Of a stretch of DNA of 64,000 nt, positions 42,057-52,439 are shown piece by piece. Position numbers and translations under genes: made by a program. A model generated the notes under the pieces. The model was not told the DNA's origin and ran no database searches. It worked only from the letters and a program-made list of their open reading frames with translations. Numbering within the stretch: the first letter of the stretch is position 1; every line of letters starts with the position of its first letter. Source of the DNA: Gordonia oryzae (lineage in GTDB: Bacteria > Actinomycetota > Actinomycetes > Mycobacteriales > Mycobacteriaceae); contig NZ_RKMH01000001.1 in assembly GCF_003797185.1 (NCBI RefSeq), forward strand, positions 1-64,000, written 5' to 3'.

Positions 42057-42823
42057 GCGATCACGACCTCGATGCCGCGCGCGGAGAGAGACGCAGTGAA
42101 GGTGGGATCGACACCGGCGTCGGTGATGAGAACATCGACGTCGTCGAGGTCGGCGAAACCGGCGAAGTCCTCGCGGTTCATCTTCGAGGAGTCCGCGAGC
42201 ACGATCACCCGTTGCGCCGAGCGCACCAGAGCCGACTTCACCGCCGCCTCGTCGGGGTCCGGCGTGGACAGTCCTTGACCCTCGCTGACCCCGTTGGTGC
42301 CGATGAAGGCGACAGTGGCGTGAAACTGCCGTAGTCGGGACACGGTGTCGGCGCCGACCGCGGCCTGTGTCAGACTGCGGACTCGTCCGCCCACCAGATG
42401 CACTGTGGCGCTGGGATGTTCGGCAAGAAGCGTGGCCAGGGGCAGGCTGCTGGTGACCACGCTCAGGCGTCGGTCGGTGGGGATGTTGAGTGCGGCCTGG
42501 TAGGTGGTGGTGCCGGCGTCGAGCGCGAGCGAGCCGCCGTCGGGCGGCAGAAAACGCATCGCCGCACGGCCGATCGCCACCTTCTGATCGGCATGGCTGG
42601 CCTCGCGCTCGCCGATGCCCTGCTCGTCGAGGATCTGGACCAGTCCGGGACGAACCGCACCACCGTGTACGCGCTGGAGGTGGCCGGCGCGTTCGAGGCT
42701 CGCCAGATCGCGTCGCACCGTCTCGCTGGTGACCTCGAAGCGGTCGGCGAGCGCGCTCACCGAGGCGCGGCCCTTCGAGCGGACCAGCTCGGCGATGGCC
42801 TGCTGTCGTTCTTCCGCGTACAC
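42053..42823 (-). CDS. fruR: DeoR-family repressor of the fructose operon
   Basis: 256 aa from the GTG at 42823, which follows GGAGAATC; the frame runs 31 codons further but without a site. The N-terminal DeoR winged helix has RQQAIAELVRSKGRASVSAL and VTSETVRRDLASLERAGHLQ. The effector domain has the sugar-phosphate motifs LALDAGTTT, VTSSLP and FIGTNGVS, then LADSSK. Such repressors respond to fructose 1-phosphate. It probably controls its own operon and the divergent ptsI. Confidence 0.92.
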   Translation of the reverse strand: MYAEERQQAIAELVRSKGRASVSALADRFEVTSETVRRDLASLERAGHLQRVHGGAVRPGLVQILDEQGIGEREASHADQKVAIGRAAMRFLPPDGGSLALDAGTTTYQAALNIPTDRRLSVVTSSLPLATLLAEHPSATVHLVGGRVRSLTQAAVGADTVSRLRQFHATVAFIGTNGVSEGQGLSTPDPDEAAVKSALVRSAQRVIVLADSSKMNREDFAGFADLDDVDVLITDAGVDPTFTASLSARGIEVVIA

Positions 42824-42890
42824 GATTCTCCGATCTCCTTCCGGCCACCGACCCATGTGGGTTTCTGTGGGACTCGGTGTTGGTATATCT

Positions 42891-42937
42891 GTGTTTACGC
42901 CTGTTTGTGTTGACAAGTCAAGGATTTCTTGTAACTT
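42891..42937. promoter_or_regulatory. Divergent ptsI / fruR promoter and operator region
   Basis: On the plus strand TTGACA (42910-42915), a 16-base spacer and TAACTT (42932-42937) form a good sigma-70-type promoter for ptsI. TTGAC-AA-GTCAA (42910-42921) is an inverted repeat, so the minus strand has TTGACT at the same place, followed 18 bases on by TAAACA for fruR. Repeated TGTTT(A/G) elements (GTGTTTACGCCTGTTTGTG) next to it look like operator half-sites for a DeoR-type repressor. Confidence 0.65.
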
Positions 42938-43032
42938 CGATCACAGGCAGTGGTGATATGTCGGCGTCTCACATCCTTCGGACACCTCGATGGATCACAC
43001 AGAACGACCGCTTGATGAGTACGACCCGCATG

Positions 43033-43096
43033 ACCGCAGCACCGAACGACCGCAGCACCGAACGACCGCAGCACCGAACGACCGCAGCACCGAACG
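43033..43096 (+). repeat. Four perfect 16-bp tandem repeats in the ptsI leader
   Basis: The unit ACCGCAGCACCGAACG is repeated four times without a mismatch and ends 19 bases before the ptsI start, next to its ribosome binding site (GAGGAAAGG). Because 16 is not divisible by three, each repeat gained or lost would change the frame of any upstream translation. Confidence 0.9.
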
Positions 43097-43115
43097 ACGA
43101 GGAAAGGCCGGAACC

Positions 43116-44840
43116 GTGGATCAACAGGTTCGCCAGCAGCACACGCAGACCGAGCGCAGTGCGTCGGATGCCGACATCACGCTGCACGGGACGCCCGTCG
43201 TCGGCGGCAAGGCATACGGGCCGGTCGTCCGTCCGGGCGAGCGGGTGGGCCTCGAGTCTGCCGATCCCGGCCCACAGCTGGTGGACGAGGCTGACCGTGA
43301 GGCCGAGAAGTCCCGCTTCGTCGCTGCCGCCGCCGTGGTTGCCGCGCGACTTCGTGAGCGCGCCTCGCACGCCTCGGGTGCCGCGGCAGAGGTATTGATC
43401 GCCACCGCGGGCCTCGCCGAGGACCGCGGATGGATTGGCACGGCCACCAAGCTGATCGCCGGCGGCACCCCGGCCCCGGCCGCTGCTGCCGCTGCCACCG
43501 AACAGTTCGCCACGATGTTCGCCAAGCTCGGCGGGATCATGGCCGAGCGCATCACCGACCTCAACGATGTCCGAGATCGGGTGGTGGCCGAGGTGATCGG
43601 CGAGCCTGAGCCCGGAGTGCCCGTGCCAGACGAACCGTCGGTGCTCCTCGCCGACGACCTCGCACCGGCCGACACCGCCGGACTCAATCCGACACTGATC
43701 ACCGCGTTGGCCACCCGGCTCGGTGGGCCGACCAGCCACACCGCGATCATCGCCCGCCAACTGGGGATTCCGTGCGTGGTGGCGGTGGCCGACCTTGGCG
43801 ACGTGCCTGCGGGGACGCCCGTTCTCGTCGATGGAACCGCGGGAACCGTTGTCGTTCACCCCGATCCGGCGCGGGCCCAGGACGAGGTCGAGCAGAGTCG
43901 CCGCGAGGCAAAGGCGATTGCGGAATGGACCGGACCCGGGCGCACCGCCGACGGTGTGGAGGTGGCCATCCTGGCCAACGTCGCCGATGGCGTCTCGGCG
44001 CGGGCGGCGAGGGCGTACCCCGTCGAGGGGGTCGGTTTGTTCCGCACCGAACTCGCTTTCCTCGATCGGTCCGACGAGCCGTCGGTGGACGAGCAGGCGA
44101 GGCTCTACCGCGAGGTCATCGAGGCCTTCGGCGGCACAAAAGTCGTGGTCCGGACGCTCGATGCCGGCTCGGACAAGCCGCTGAAGTTCGTCGACCACGG
44201 CACCGAGGCGAATCCCGCACTGGGCGTACGAGGCAATCGGATCGCCGCGACACGTCCCGAGATCCGTGCCGGTCAGCTCGACGCGATCGCCCGCGCCGCG
44301 CAGGAGACCGGCACCACCCCCTGGGTGATGGCGCCGATGATCGCCTCGGCCGCCGAAGCCGCCGAGTTCGCCGCCGAGGTCCGCCGTCGTGGGCTGGTGG
44401 CGGGGGTGATGATCGAGATCCCCTCGGCAGCGATCCTCGCTCCGTCGATCCTCGCCGAGGTCGACTTCGTCTCGATCGGGACCAACGATCTGACGCAGTA
44501 CACGATGGCCGCCGACCGCATGTCGGCCGAGCTCGCCGGGCTTACTGATCCGTGGCAGCCGGCGGTGCTCTCGCTGATCGCCACCGTTGCCGAGGCGGGC
44601 ACCCGCAGTGCGACACCGGTCGGTGTGTGCGGTGAGGCCGCCGCCGATCCCCTGCTCGCATGCGTCCTGGTCGGACTCGGCGTCACCTCGCTGTCGAGCG
44701 CCCCGGCCGCGGCGCCCGCGGTAGGAGCGAAGCTCGCCGGCGTCGACCGCGAGGCGTGCCGCGTCGCCGCGCAGGCCGCATTGGCGACCGACTCACCGGC
44801 CGATGCGCGTGCTGCGGCTGCGGAAGCGTTGCGCGGCTGA
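43116..44840 (+). CDS. ptsI: PTS enzyme I (phosphoenolpyruvate-protein phosphotransferase)
   Basis: 574 aa from the GTG at 43116 after GAGGAAAGGCCGGAACC. An in-frame ATG at 42990 would add 42 residues encoded by the tandem repeat and is unlikely. It takes phosphate from PEP onto the His in GGPTSHTAIIARQLG and passes it to HPr. The C-terminal PEP-binding barrel has GVGLFRTELAFLDR, VRTLDAGSDKPLKF and IGTNDLTQYTMAADR. The catalytic Cys is in VGVCGEAAADP. The only EII gene in the window is fruA. Confidence 0.95.
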   Translation: MDQQVRQQHTQTERSASDADITLHGTPVVGGKAYGPVVRPGERVGLESADPGPQLVDEADREAEKSRFVAAAAVVAARLRERASHASGAAAEVLIATAGLAEDRGWIGTATKLIAGGTPAPAAAAAATEQFATMFAKLGGIMAERITDLNDVRDRVVAEVIGEPEPGVPVPDEPSVLLADDLAPADTAGLNPTLITALATRLGGPTSHTAIIARQLGIPCVVAVADLGDVPAGTPVLVDGTAGTVVVHPDPARAQDEVEQSRREAKAIAEWTGPGRTADGVEVAILANVADGVSARAARAYPVEGVGLFRTELAFLDRSDEPSVDEQARLYREVIEAFGGTKVVVRTLDAGSDKPLKFVDHGTEANPALGVRGNRIAATRPEIRAGQLDAIARAAQETGTTPWVMAPMIASAAEAAEFAAEVRRRGLVAGVMIEIPSAAILAPSILAEVDFVSIGTNDLTQYTMAADRMSAELAGLTDPWQPAVLSLIATVAEAGTRSATPVGVCGEAAADPLLACVLVGLGVTSLSSAPAAAPAVGAKLAGVDREACRVAAQAALATDSPADARAAAAEALRG

Positions 44841-44880
44841 GTCATTCGGCTGAGTGGTCCTGCGGCGGATGTGACTGAAA

Positions 44881-45612
44881 TCAGATACGCCGCATCACCG
44901 TCACGACCTTGCCCAATACGGCGGCGTCGTCTCCGGGGATGGGCTCGAAAAGTTCGTTGTGCGGCATCAGCCACACATGGCCATCCTTGCGTTTGAAGGT
45001 CTTGACCGTCGCCTCGCCGTCGATCATCGCCGCGACGATGTCGCCGTTGTCGGCGACGCTCTGTTGACGAACGACTACCCAGTCGCCGTCACAGATGGCC
45101 GCGTCGATCATCGATTCGCCGACGACGCGCAGCAGAAACAGTGACCCGTCGCCCACGAGCTCGCGCGGCAGCGGGAAGACGTCCTCGACGGCCTCCTCGG
45201 CCAGGATCGGCCCGCCGGCCGCGATACGTCCCAGAACCGGCACGAACGTCGGCGTGGGGAGGTGTGACGCATTCGGGTTGTCGTCGGTGGGCGTGGGATC
45301 GCCGTCCTGGACGTTCACCGCGCGAGGTCGGTTGTGATCCCGTTTGAGCAGGCCTTTGCGCTCAAGGGTCCGGAGCTGGTGAGCCACAGATGAGGTGGAC
45401 GCGAGGCCGACGGCGTCGCCGATCTCGCGGATACTCGGCGGGTACCCGCGTTCGCGCACGGACTTGCGGATCACATCGAGCACGCCCTGCTGGCGCGGGG
45501 TGAGCGCGGCCTCGACGGCCACGGGATCGATCGGGCCGGTCGCGACGGCGTCATCGGGATCGGTGACGGATACCGCGTCGGGGTCACCCGAGCGGCCCTT
45601 CTTCTCACTCAT
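44881..45612 (-). CDS. lexA: SOS repressor LexA
   Basis: 243 aa from the ATG at 45612 after AAAGGATG. An acidic N-terminal extension of about 35 residues precedes the winged helix ([20 protein letters not shown], then the recognition segment [18 protein letters not shown]). The cleavage site Ala-Gly is in [12 protein letters not shown]. The S24 catalytic Ser is in [11 protein letters not shown] and the Lys in ATVKTFKR. It represses DNA-damage genes until RecA triggers self-cleavage. A LexA box lies 111 bases upstream, so it regulates itself. Confidence 0.96.
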   Translation of the reverse strand: MSEKKGRSGDPDAVSVTDPDDAVATGPIDPVAVEAALTPRQQGVLDVIRKSVRERGYPPSIREIGDAVGLASTSSVAHQLRTLERKGLLKRDHNRPRAVNVQDGDPTPTDDNPNASHLPTPTFVPVLGRIAAGGPILAEEAVEDVFPLPRELVGDGSLFLLRVVGESMIDAAICDGDWVVVRQQSVADNGDIVAAMIDGEATVKTFKRKDGHVWLMPHNELFEPIPGDDAAVLGKVVTVMRRI

Positions 45613-45722
45613 CGGGTTCGCATCCTTTCGGTCGGTGCGCTGATCCTCACGGGGTACGCCCTGGTTGACGGGCCCTGTGGAGCCCTGACCACCGGCCAGG
45701 GTAGCTGAGGCGATAAGCAACC

Positions 45723-45738
45723 TCAAACATGTGTTCGA
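45723..45738. promoter_or_regulatory. LexA box between lexA and the LysM gene
   Basis: TCAAACATGTGTTCGA on the plus strand (TCGAACACATGTTTGA on the minus) matches the mycobacterial SOS consensus TCGAAC-N4-GTTCGA with one change. It lies upstream of lexA and of the divergent LysM gene. Confidence 0.85.
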
Positions 45739-45775
45739 CGTGTCGCGAGAAATTGTCGGGGCCGCGTGGTAGAAA

Positions 45776-45791
45776 TCGAACATCCGTTCTT
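45776..45791 (+). promoter_or_regulatory. Second, weaker LexA-like box ahead of the LysM gene
   Basis: TCGAACATCCGTTCTT has one perfect half-site (TCGAAC), correct spacing and a 4/6 second half. It is 30 bases before the LysM start codon and could give that gene its own SOS control, as for Rv2719c. Confidence 0.55.
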
Positions 45792-45820
45792 CGAATACAC
45801 GATCGAGTTAGGGAGACGCC

Positions 45821-46435
45821 ATGCCGACCGTACTTTTGCCCTCCGTGCCGGGCGCCGACGACCTGGAGGTTCGGTCCCGTCGGACGGGCTACCGCGCGGC
45901 CGCCGTACGCCGCGGGTCGTCGATGCAGACCTGCGCCACAGTCGAACACCGCGTGCCTGAACACCGCGTGCTCGAACAGCGGTCATCCGACCGCTGCCGC
46001 CCGGAATGGCGCATGCTCGAGCGCGACCCGGCCCGCCGGCGGCCGGTATATGCGGGCCCGGCCCGGACCGGTGCGCGCCGCCTTCCTGCGGTTGGGGGCA
46101 CCCGTTGCGCGACTCCGGTCGGCCCGCGGGTCGCCGCGCACCGCAGCGCTCGCCGTACCGGTGCCATGGTCGCGGTGCTGACTGGTGTCGCCCTGGCACT
46201 GCTGGTGTGGCTGGTGGCCGTGGCCGGTAGCGACTATCAGCAGTCGACCGCACCGACGCCCGCGGCCACCGAGGTGGTGCACGTGCGTGCCGGAGAATCG
46301 CTGAACTCGGTTGCCGCACGGGTTGCGCCCGACCTGCCCCGGCAGGCCGTCATCGACGAGATCGCGCGGATGAACGAGATATCCGGCAGCGGGCTCCAGA
46401 TCGGTCAGGCGCTGCTGGTACCCGCCTACCGGTGA
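45821..46435 (+). CDS. LysM-domain membrane protein, Rv2719c/ChiZ-like SOS protein
   Basis: 204 aa. A long Arg-rich cytoplasmic part (residues 1-115, repetitive: [13 protein letters not shown]) precedes one membrane helix ([21 protein letters not shown]). The extracellular C-terminal LysM domain starts [16 protein letters not shown] and ends [10 protein letters not shown]. Gene order (divergent from lexA, before nrdR) and LexA boxes equate it with mycobacterial Rv2719c, a DNA-damage-induced protein that delays division and affects the cell wall. The cytoplasmic part is poorly conserved. Confidence 0.82.
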   Translation: MPTVLLPSVPGADDLEVRSRRTGYRAAAVRRGSSMQTCATVEHRVPEHRVLEQRSSDRCRPEWRMLERDPARRRPVYAGPARTGARRLPAVGGTRCATPVGPRVAAHRSARRTGAMVAVLTGVALALLVWLVAVAGSDYQQSTAPTPAATEVVHVRAGESLNSVAARVAPDLPRQAVIDEIARMNEISGSGLQIGQALLVPAYR

Positions 46436-46493
46436 CGACCGGGGTAGGAGATCACACGGCTGTTCCGCCGCGGTGGAGCGGTATTGTTGGCGT

Positions 46494-47000
46494 ATGCGCT
46501 GCCCGTTCTGCAGGAATGATGACACCAAGGTCATCGACTCCCGAGTTGCCGACGAGGGGCAGGCGATCCGTCGGCGCCGCTCGTGCAGCGCATGCGGTCG
46601 CCGGTTCTCGACGGTGGAGACCGCTGTCCTCGCCGTCGTCAAACGCAATGGTGTCACCGAGCCCTTCAGCCGCGAGAAAGTGATGCGTGGGGTCCGACGC
46701 GCGTGTCAGGGACGTCAGGTCAACGAGGACGACCTTGCACAGCTCGCCCAGCAGGTCGAGGAGACTGTTCGTGCCTCCGGAGTCGCCGAGATCCCCAGCA
46801 ACGAGGTCGGATTGGCGATCCTCCAACCCTTGCGCGATCTCGATGAGGTCGCCTACCTGCGATTCGCGTCGGTGTATCGCTCTTTCGATTCCCTTGCGGA
46901 CTTCCAACGCGAGATCGACGATCTGCAGGGCAATCTGACCCACGGCCGGACGACGCCCGCAGCCGGAGTCGTGTCAGCCGAGTCGGTCCAGAGTACGTAG
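46494..47000 (+). CDS. nrdR: Transcriptional repressor NrdR
   Basis: 168 aa. The zinc ribbon MRCPFC and SCSACGRRF supplies four cysteines. An ATP-cone follows ([20 protein letters not shown], residues about 49-140) that binds ATP or dATP and sets DNA binding. NrdR represses ribonucleotide reductase genes when dATP is high. The C-terminus is about 15 residues longer than usual and overlaps the convergent hrpA end by 27 bases. Confidence 0.96.
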   Translation: MRCPFCRNDDTKVIDSRVADEGQAIRRRRSCSACGRRFSTVETAVLAVVKRNGVTEPFSREKVMRGVRRACQGRQVNEDDLAQLAQQVEETVRASGVAEIPSNEVGLAILQPLRDLDEVAYLRFASVYRSFDSLADFQREIDDLQGNLTHGRTTPAAGVVSAESVQST

Positions 47001-50000
47001 CGCGCGTTTCTCCGAGATCGGATAGCGCGTTCCGAGTCGCTGCGCGAAGAGCCCGACCCGCAACTCCTCGACGAGCCAGTGTGCCTGTTCGTTGACCGCG
47101 TCTCGCCTGCCGTCGGGCACCTGTGCGAGCCGCTGATTCCAGCGCTCCACCACCCGATCCAGCGACTGCATCCCGGCGCGATCGCGCTCGGCGGATGCCG
47201 GCAGATGCTCCAGGCGCTCACGCGCGGCCCGTAGATAGCGGGGAAGCTCGCTCAGGTGCTCACGCGGGGTGGCGGCGATGAAACCGTCGAACACCAGATG
47301 GTCGAGCTGTTCGGTGACATCATCGGCGGCGAGTTGTCCCGCGTGGGTGTCGATCACCGCCCGCAATCCCATCAATTCCCGCAGCGCATCGACCGCGAGG
47401 CGCAGATACTCTGGAGCGGCATCGGTTACCGCTGGTCGCAGCCGGTGGGCGAGTGCGGCGAACGACTGGGGGGAACGTACCGTACGCAGGTCGTCGGCGT
47501 CCACGAGATCACGGATTGCTCGGCGTGTGCAATCGCCGAAGAACCGCGCCGACTCCTGATAGGGGCTCTGGCTCAACGCGATTCGACCAGCAGGGGCGAG
47601 ACCGGCGGCAGCCTTCGGGCTCAGCGAGGGAATCGCGTTCTCCAGCAACGCCATCACCCCGGCCGCCAGGGCGGTGCTGGCCTCGGCCGCCGTTGCCGCT
47701 CGGGCCACCGTGACTGAGTCGGGGTGGCCGGGGCGGCGGTTCACGTGCAAAGTCGGGTACCGGGTGATCGTTTGGCCGGCGACGTCGGCGGACTCGCTCG
47801 ATGCGAGTGTTCCGATGCCCTCGTCGGTCCACGTGGTGAACACGGGCATAGCCGTGTGCACGGTGGCGGCGGCTGTCGGTTCTGTGAGTTCGGCGAACGA
47901 TGAAGTACGGGTGAGAATCTCGCCCCTGTCGTCGATGACCGCGAAGTGGATCCGCAGATGCGTCGGCAGTCGGTCGGGGTCGAAGTCGGTAGGTGAGACC
48001 GAGTGGCGGGTGATGGTCGACAACTCCCGTGCCAAACCCCGGATCAGCGGCTCCGAGCGCGGGCTCAGCCGGGACAGCGCCAGATCGGCGAACCGTTGGG
48101 CCGGTGCCATCGTCTTGCGCAGCGACTTCGGCAGCGTCTTGACGAGTTCGGTCGCCAACTCCGAGCGCATCCCCGGGACCAGCCAATCGAATCCGGCGTT
48201 ACGCACATGGGGCAGAAGATCTTTCGGGATGATCACGGTGACACCGTCGTCGGGCGCGCCGGGCTCGAAGCGATACCGCAGCTCCAACCGGGTCTGGCCT
48301 TGCTGCCAGACCCCGGGATAGTCGGTGTCGGCGACGGCGACGTCAGCCGCCACATCGGCGGCGGTGAGGTCGAGTAATCGCGGCTGCGCAGACCGCGTTT
48401 TCTTCCACCAGGAGTCGAAGTGCCGCGCCGAGGTCACCTCGGCAGGGATGCGCTGATCGTAGAACTCGAACAGTTGCTCCTCGGAGAGCACCACGTCGCG
48501 ACGTCGGGCGCGGTGCTCGACGTCGGCGGCATCGCTGAGTAGTTGTCGATTGCGCTGGAAGAACTCGTGATCGGTCTTCCAGTCGCCCTCGACCAGCGCG
48601 TGCCGGAGGAATAGCTCCCGGGAGACCGCTGGGTCGATGGGGCCGTAGGTCACCCGGCGTCGCGCAACGAGGGTGACCCCGTAGAGGGTGGCGCGCTCAT
48701 AGGCCATTGCCGCGCCCCGCCGCGACGACCAGTGCGGCTCGCTGTAGGTGCGTTTGACCAGGTCGCCGGCCAACCGTTCCACCCACAGCGGGTCCACCCC
48801 GGCGACTGTGTGCGCGAACAGCCGTGACGTCTCGATGATCTCGGCGGCCATCAGGAACGACGGCGGCTTCTTGGTGACCGACGACCCGGGGAAGATCATC
48901 AGCGTGGTGTTACGGGCCCCGGTGTACTCGCGGCCCTCGGCATTGCGTGCGGCTATATTGCCGAGCAGCCCTGCGAGGATCGCGCGATGGATGGCATCGG
49001 CGTCGATGTCGGTGCGTGGAGTCTCCCAGTCGAGGTCGGTGACGATGCCGCGCAACTGACGATGCAGGTCCTGCCATTCCCGGATGCGTAGATAGTGCAG
49101 GAACTCGCGCTCGCACAGTCGCCGGAATTGATTGCCCGACAGCTCTGTGCGCTTCTCCCGTAGATATGCCCACAGCGCCGGGTAGGCGAGGAAATCCGAG
49201 CCCGGGACCGCAAAGCGGCGGTGTGCGGCGTCGGCGGCCTCCCGGTGCTCGGCTGGTCGCTCACGGACATCGGGCAACGACAATGCCGCGGCAATGACGA
49301 GCACGTGCTCTAGACATCCTTCGTCGCGGGCGCCGACGAGCATACGAGCGATCCGCGGATCGACCGGAATACGAGCCATGGTCGCCCCGACCGGTGTCAG
49401 CCGGGGCGCTGTGTCGGAGTCCGACCGGGCTGTGCCGCGTGACTTCTGGCCGCCGTTGGTAATCGCGCCGAGTTCACTCAGGACTGCCATGCCGTCGCGG
49501 ATCGCTCGGGCGTCGGGTGGCTGCACGAACGGGAAGTCGGCGATGTCGCCGAGGCGTAGCGCGGTCATCTGCAGGATCACCGACGCCAGGTTGGTACGCA
49601 GGATCTCCGGGTCGGTGAAGGCGGGTCGAGCCTCGAAGTCCGCCTCGGAGTAGAGCCGGATGCACACGCCGGGCGCGACGCGACCGCAGCGCCCGGCACG
49701 TTGGCGGGCGCTGGCCTGCGAGATGGGTTCGACCGGCAGCCGGAGCACCTTGGTGCGCGTCGAATAGCGGGAGATGCGTGCGGTGCCCGAATCGATGACG
49801 TAGCGGATGCCCGGAACTGTCACGGATGTCTCGGCCACGTTGGTGGCCAACACGATTCGACGGCCGTCCGACGGCGAAAACACCTTCTGTTGGTCGGCGA
49901 TGGACAACCGTGCGAACAGCGGAACCACCTCCGCGCCTGCGGCGACATGACGCGACAGCACAGCCGCGGCCTCTCTGATGTCGCGTTCGGTGGCCAGGAA

Positions 50001-50990
50001 CACCAGGATGTCCCCGCGACCGTGCATGCCCCACAATTCGCCGATCGCGGCGTCGATTCCTTCGAACAGGTCGAGATCGGCGTGCTCGCCGCCACCGGTG
50101 TCGTCGCCGGAGTCCGGACTCTCCCGCAGCGTGAGCGGGCGATAGCGCACCTCGACCGGATAGGTGCGCCCCGACACCTCGATGATCGGCACCTCGGTGT
50201 TCGCGGTGGCGAAATGCCGTGCAAAGCGACCGGGTTCGATGGTCGCCGAGGTGATGATGACCTTTAAGTCGGGACGGCGGGGCAGCAGGCGGCGCAGATA
50301 ACCGAGGATGAAGTCGATGTTAAGGCTGCGTTCGTGGGCCTCGTCGACGATGATCGTGTCGTAATGCCGCAGCATCGGGTCCGAGGAGATCTCCCGCAGC
50401 AGGATGCCGTCGGTCATCACCTTCACCAGCGTGTCGGAGCCCGAACGATCCGAGAACCGCACGGAGTAGCCGATGGCGTCACCGATGTGGGTGCCCGTCT
50501 CGTCGGCGATCCGGCGCGCCACCGAACTGGCCGCGATCCGACGCGGTTGGGTGTGACCGATCGCCCCCCGCACACCGCGGCCGAGCTCGAGGCAGATCTT
50601 CGGTAACTGGGTGGTCTTGCCCGACCCGGTCTCCCCGGCGACGACGACCACCTGATGGTCGGAGATCGCCGCGGCGATTTCCGCACGCGCCGCCGACACG
50701 GGGAGTTCTGCCGGATACTCGATGACCGGGATCGCAGCGCGTCGAGCGGTGATCCGTTTCTCGGCGCCCTCGATCGCACGGAGCAGGCTGTCCAGGCGTT
50801 CGGGTGCCGCAGCGGCTCCGCGCTTGTCCGGTCCGCGCTTGTGGAGACTGACGTTGTCAAGTCGGAGTTTGTCGAGTCTGCGGCTCATCGCGTGCTCGTC
50901 GACGATGCTCAGCGAAGCGATGCGCTCGCGTAGTTCGTGAGGATCGACGTCCTCCGGGTGGGCGGTGGAGCGGGCAGGGGAGGAGGACAT
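46974..50990 (-). CDS. hrpA: ATP-dependent RNA helicase HrpA
   Basis: 1338 aa from the ATG at 50990, similar to E. coli HrpA (about 1300 aa). The frame is open beyond this, but that part overlaps the divergent aminotransferase gene. Walker A is [12 protein letters not shown], the DEAH box is [13 protein letters not shown] is present (ITSATIEP), and motif VI is [14 protein letters not shown]2 and OB-fold domains follow. The C-terminal third is the DUF3418 region characteristic of HrpA. These helicases act on mRNA and on collided ribosomes. Confidence 0.95.
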   Translation of the reverse strand: MSSSPARSTAHPEDVDPHELRERIASLSIVDEHAMSRRLDKLRLDNVSLHKRGPDKRGAAAAPERLDSLLRAIEGAEKRITARRAAIPVIEYPAELPVSAARAEIAAAISDHQVVVVAGETGSGKTTQLPKICLELGRGVRGAIGHTQPRRIAASSVARRIADETGTHIGDAIGYSVRFSDRSGSDTLVKVMTDGILLREISSDPMLRHYDTIIVDEAHERSLNIDFILGYLRRLLPRRPDLKVIITSATIEPGRFARHFATANTEVPIIEVSGRTYPVEVRYRPLTLRESPDSGDDTGGGEHADLDLFEGIDAAIGELWGMHGRGDILVFLATERDIREAAAVLSRHVAAGAEVVPLFARLSIADQQKVFSPSDGRRIVLATNVAETSVTVPGIRYVIDSGTARISRYSTRTKVLRLPVEPISQASARQRAGRCGRVAPGVCIRLYSEADFEARPAFTDPEILRTNLASVILQMTALRLGDIADFPFVQPPDARAIRDGMAVLSELGAITNGGQKSRGTARSDSDTAPRLTPVGATMARIPVDPRIARMLVGARDEGCLEHVLVIAAALSLPDVRERPAEHREAADAAHRRFAVPGSDFLAYPALWAYLREKRTELSGNQFRRLCEREFLHYLRIREWQDLHRQLRGIVTDLDWETPRTDIDADAIHRAILAGLLGNIAARNAEGREYTGARNTTLMIFPGSSVTKKPPSFLMAAEIIETSRLFAHTVAGVDPLWVERLAGDLVKRTYSEPHWSSRRGAAMAYERATLYGVTLVARRRVTYGPIDPAVSRELFLRHALVEGDWKTDHEFFQRNRQLLSDAADVEHRARRRDVVLSEEQLFEFYDQRIPAEVTSARHFDSWWKKTRSAQPRLLDLTAADVAADVAVADTDYPGVWQQGQTRLELRYRFEPGAPDDGVTVIIPKDLLPHVRNAGFDWLVPGMRSELATELVKTLPKSLRKTMAPAQRFADLALSRLSPRSEPLIRGLARELSTITRHSVSPTDFDPDRLPTHLRIHFAVIDDRGEILTRTSSFAELTEPTAAATVHTAMPVFTTWTDEGIGTLASSESADVAGQTITRYPTLHVNRRPGHPDSVTVARAATAAEASTALAAGVMALLENAIPSLSPKAAAGLAPAGRIALSQSPYQESARFFGDCTRRAIRDLVDADDLRTVRSPQSFAALAHRLRPAVTDAAPEYLRLAVDALRELMGLRAVIDTHAGQLAADDVTEQLDHLVFDGFIAATPREHLSELPRYLRAARERLEHLPASAERDRAGMQSLDRVVERWNQRLAQVPDGRRDAVNEQAHWLVEELRVGLFAQRLGTRYPISEKRALRTLDRLG

Positions 50991-51086
50991 GATGTCTTCC
51001 AGGATATGGGGTCCGGCGGGGGTGGGCCGGATCGCACCGGCTCTTGCCCGCCCCCGCGACGCACGAGCGCGGCGGCGACCGGCATC

Positions 51087-52325
51087 ATGGTGACCATGGC
51101 TGGTTCGCTGTGGCATGGCTTCGCCGACATGGGTTCGGTGAGCACCGATGGTCCGTTCGTCGTCACCCGCGGTGAGGGGGCGCGCATCTGGGATGCGCAG
51201 GGCAACTCCTACCTCGACGCCACGGCGGGGCTCTGGTTCACCAACGTCGGTCACGGTCGCACCGAAATCGCCGACGCCGTGCGCGCACAATTGACGACGT
51301 TGGCCCACTACTCCGGATTCGGTGACCTCACCGCCGATATCACCGACGCCCTCGCCGATCGGCTTGCCGCGCTGGCACCGGTGCCCGGAAGCAAGATCTT
51401 CTTCACCTCGGGTGGCAGCGATTCGGTCGACACCGCGGCCAAGTTGGCGCGTCGGTATTGGACCGAGGTCGGCAAGCCGGAGAAGACTGTGCTCGTCGGC
51501 CGCACCAAGGCCTACCACGGCATGCATGTCGCGGGTACCTCGCTGGCTGGCATCCCGGCCAACCACGACGGCTACGGACAACTCATGCCCGACGCGGAGT
51601 CGGTCGGCTGGGACGACGCCAAGAGTCTGCTCGGGCTCATCGAACGGGTCGGCGCCGATCGGGTGGCCGCCTTTTTCTGCGAACCGATTATCGGTGCGGG
51701 CGGGGTGTATCTCCCGCCCGAGGGGTATCTCGCCGAGGTGCGCCAGATCTGCCGTGATCATGACGTCCTGTTCGTCGCCGACGAGGTGGTGACCGGTTTC
51801 GGCCGCATCGGCGGCGACAGCTGGTTCGCGTCGTCGCGGTTCGATCTGCAGCCGGATCTGATGACCACTGCCAAGGGACTGACGTCGGGGTACGTGCCGA
51901 TGGGCGCGGTCTTCGTAGCGCCGCGGATTGCCGAGCCGTTCTACGCCGGCGGCGTCTGGTGGCGCCACGGCTACACCTACGGCGGTCACGCCGGAGCCGC
52001 GGCGGCGGCGATGGCCAACCTCGACATCATCGAACGCGAGGGACTGCTCGCCGAGGCCACGCGCCTGGAGACCGAACTGGCGACGGTGCTACGCCCGCTC
52101 GCCGATCTCGACGCTGTAAGCGAGGTCCGCACCGGGTTGGGTGCGGTCAGCGCCGTCCAGCTCGCCGATCCCGCGCGCGCCCAGGACGCGGTGGCGGCGA
52201 TGCGCAGACACGGGGTGAGCGGACGCGCCGCCGGGCAGGGTGCGCTCCAGATATCCCCGGCCTTCGTGATGAGCACCGCAGAGGTCGGCGACCTCGCGAG
52301 CCGCATCGGCGACGCTCTGAGCTGA
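51087..52325 (+). CDS. Class III PLP-dependent aminotransferase
   Basis: 412 aa from the ATG at 51087; the ATG at 51096 is equally possible. The PLP lysine is about K263 in MTTAKGLTSGYVPMGAV. FFTSGGSDSVDTAAKLARRY, AFFCEPIIGAGGV and LFVADEVVTGFGRIG are typical fold-type I, omega-aminotransferase features. It would transfer an amino group from an omega-amino acid, amine or diamine to pyruvate or 2-oxoglutarate. The substrate cannot be read from the sequence. It is divergent from hrpA and stands alone, ending at a large hairpin. Confidence 0.9.
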   Translation: MVTMAGSLWHGFADMGSVSTDGPFVVTRGEGARIWDAQGNSYLDATAGLWFTNVGHGRTEIADAVRAQLTTLAHYSGFGDLTADITDALADRLAALAPVPGSKIFFTSGGSDSVDTAAKLARRYWTEVGKPEKTVLVGRTKAYHGMHVAGTSLAGIPANHDGYGQLMPDAESVGWDDAKSLLGLIERVGADRVAAFFCEPIIGAGGVYLPPEGYLAEVRQICRDHDVLFVADEVVTGFGRIGGDSWFASSRFDLQPDLMTTAKGLTSGYVPMGAVFVAPRIAEPFYAGGVWWRHGYTYGGHAGAAAAAMANLDIIEREGLLAEATRLETELATVLRPLADLDAVSEVRTGLGAVSAVQLADPARAQDAVAAMRRHGVSGRAAGQGALQISPAFVMSTAEVGDLASRIGDALS

Positions 52326-52365
52326 CTCCCGGCGCTCGCACGCCGGCTACGGCTCCGGCGACGAC

Positions 52366-52405
52366 TCGGGCCCGGCGCCTGCGCGCACGCAGACACCGGG
52401 CCCGA
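52366..52405. terminator. Large two-tier hairpin between convergent aminotransferase and ahpD
   Basis: TCGGGCCCGG (52366-52375) pairs perfectly with CCGGGCCCGA (52396-52405). Inside, CTGCG (52379-52383) pairs with CGCAG (52388-52392) around a CGCA tetraloop. Symmetric position between two convergent genes suggests a bidirectional terminator without U-tract. Confidence 0.7.
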
Positions 52406-52439
52406 TTCCATCTGTCACCGACGGTCTCGCACAGGCCGA

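Noticed and set aside
42990..43115. Upstream ATG giving ptsI a 42-residue N-terminal extension
   Set aside because: The extension is encoded by the 16-bp tandem repeat, has no ribosome binding site and does not match enzyme I N-termini; the GTG at 43116 has a good site.
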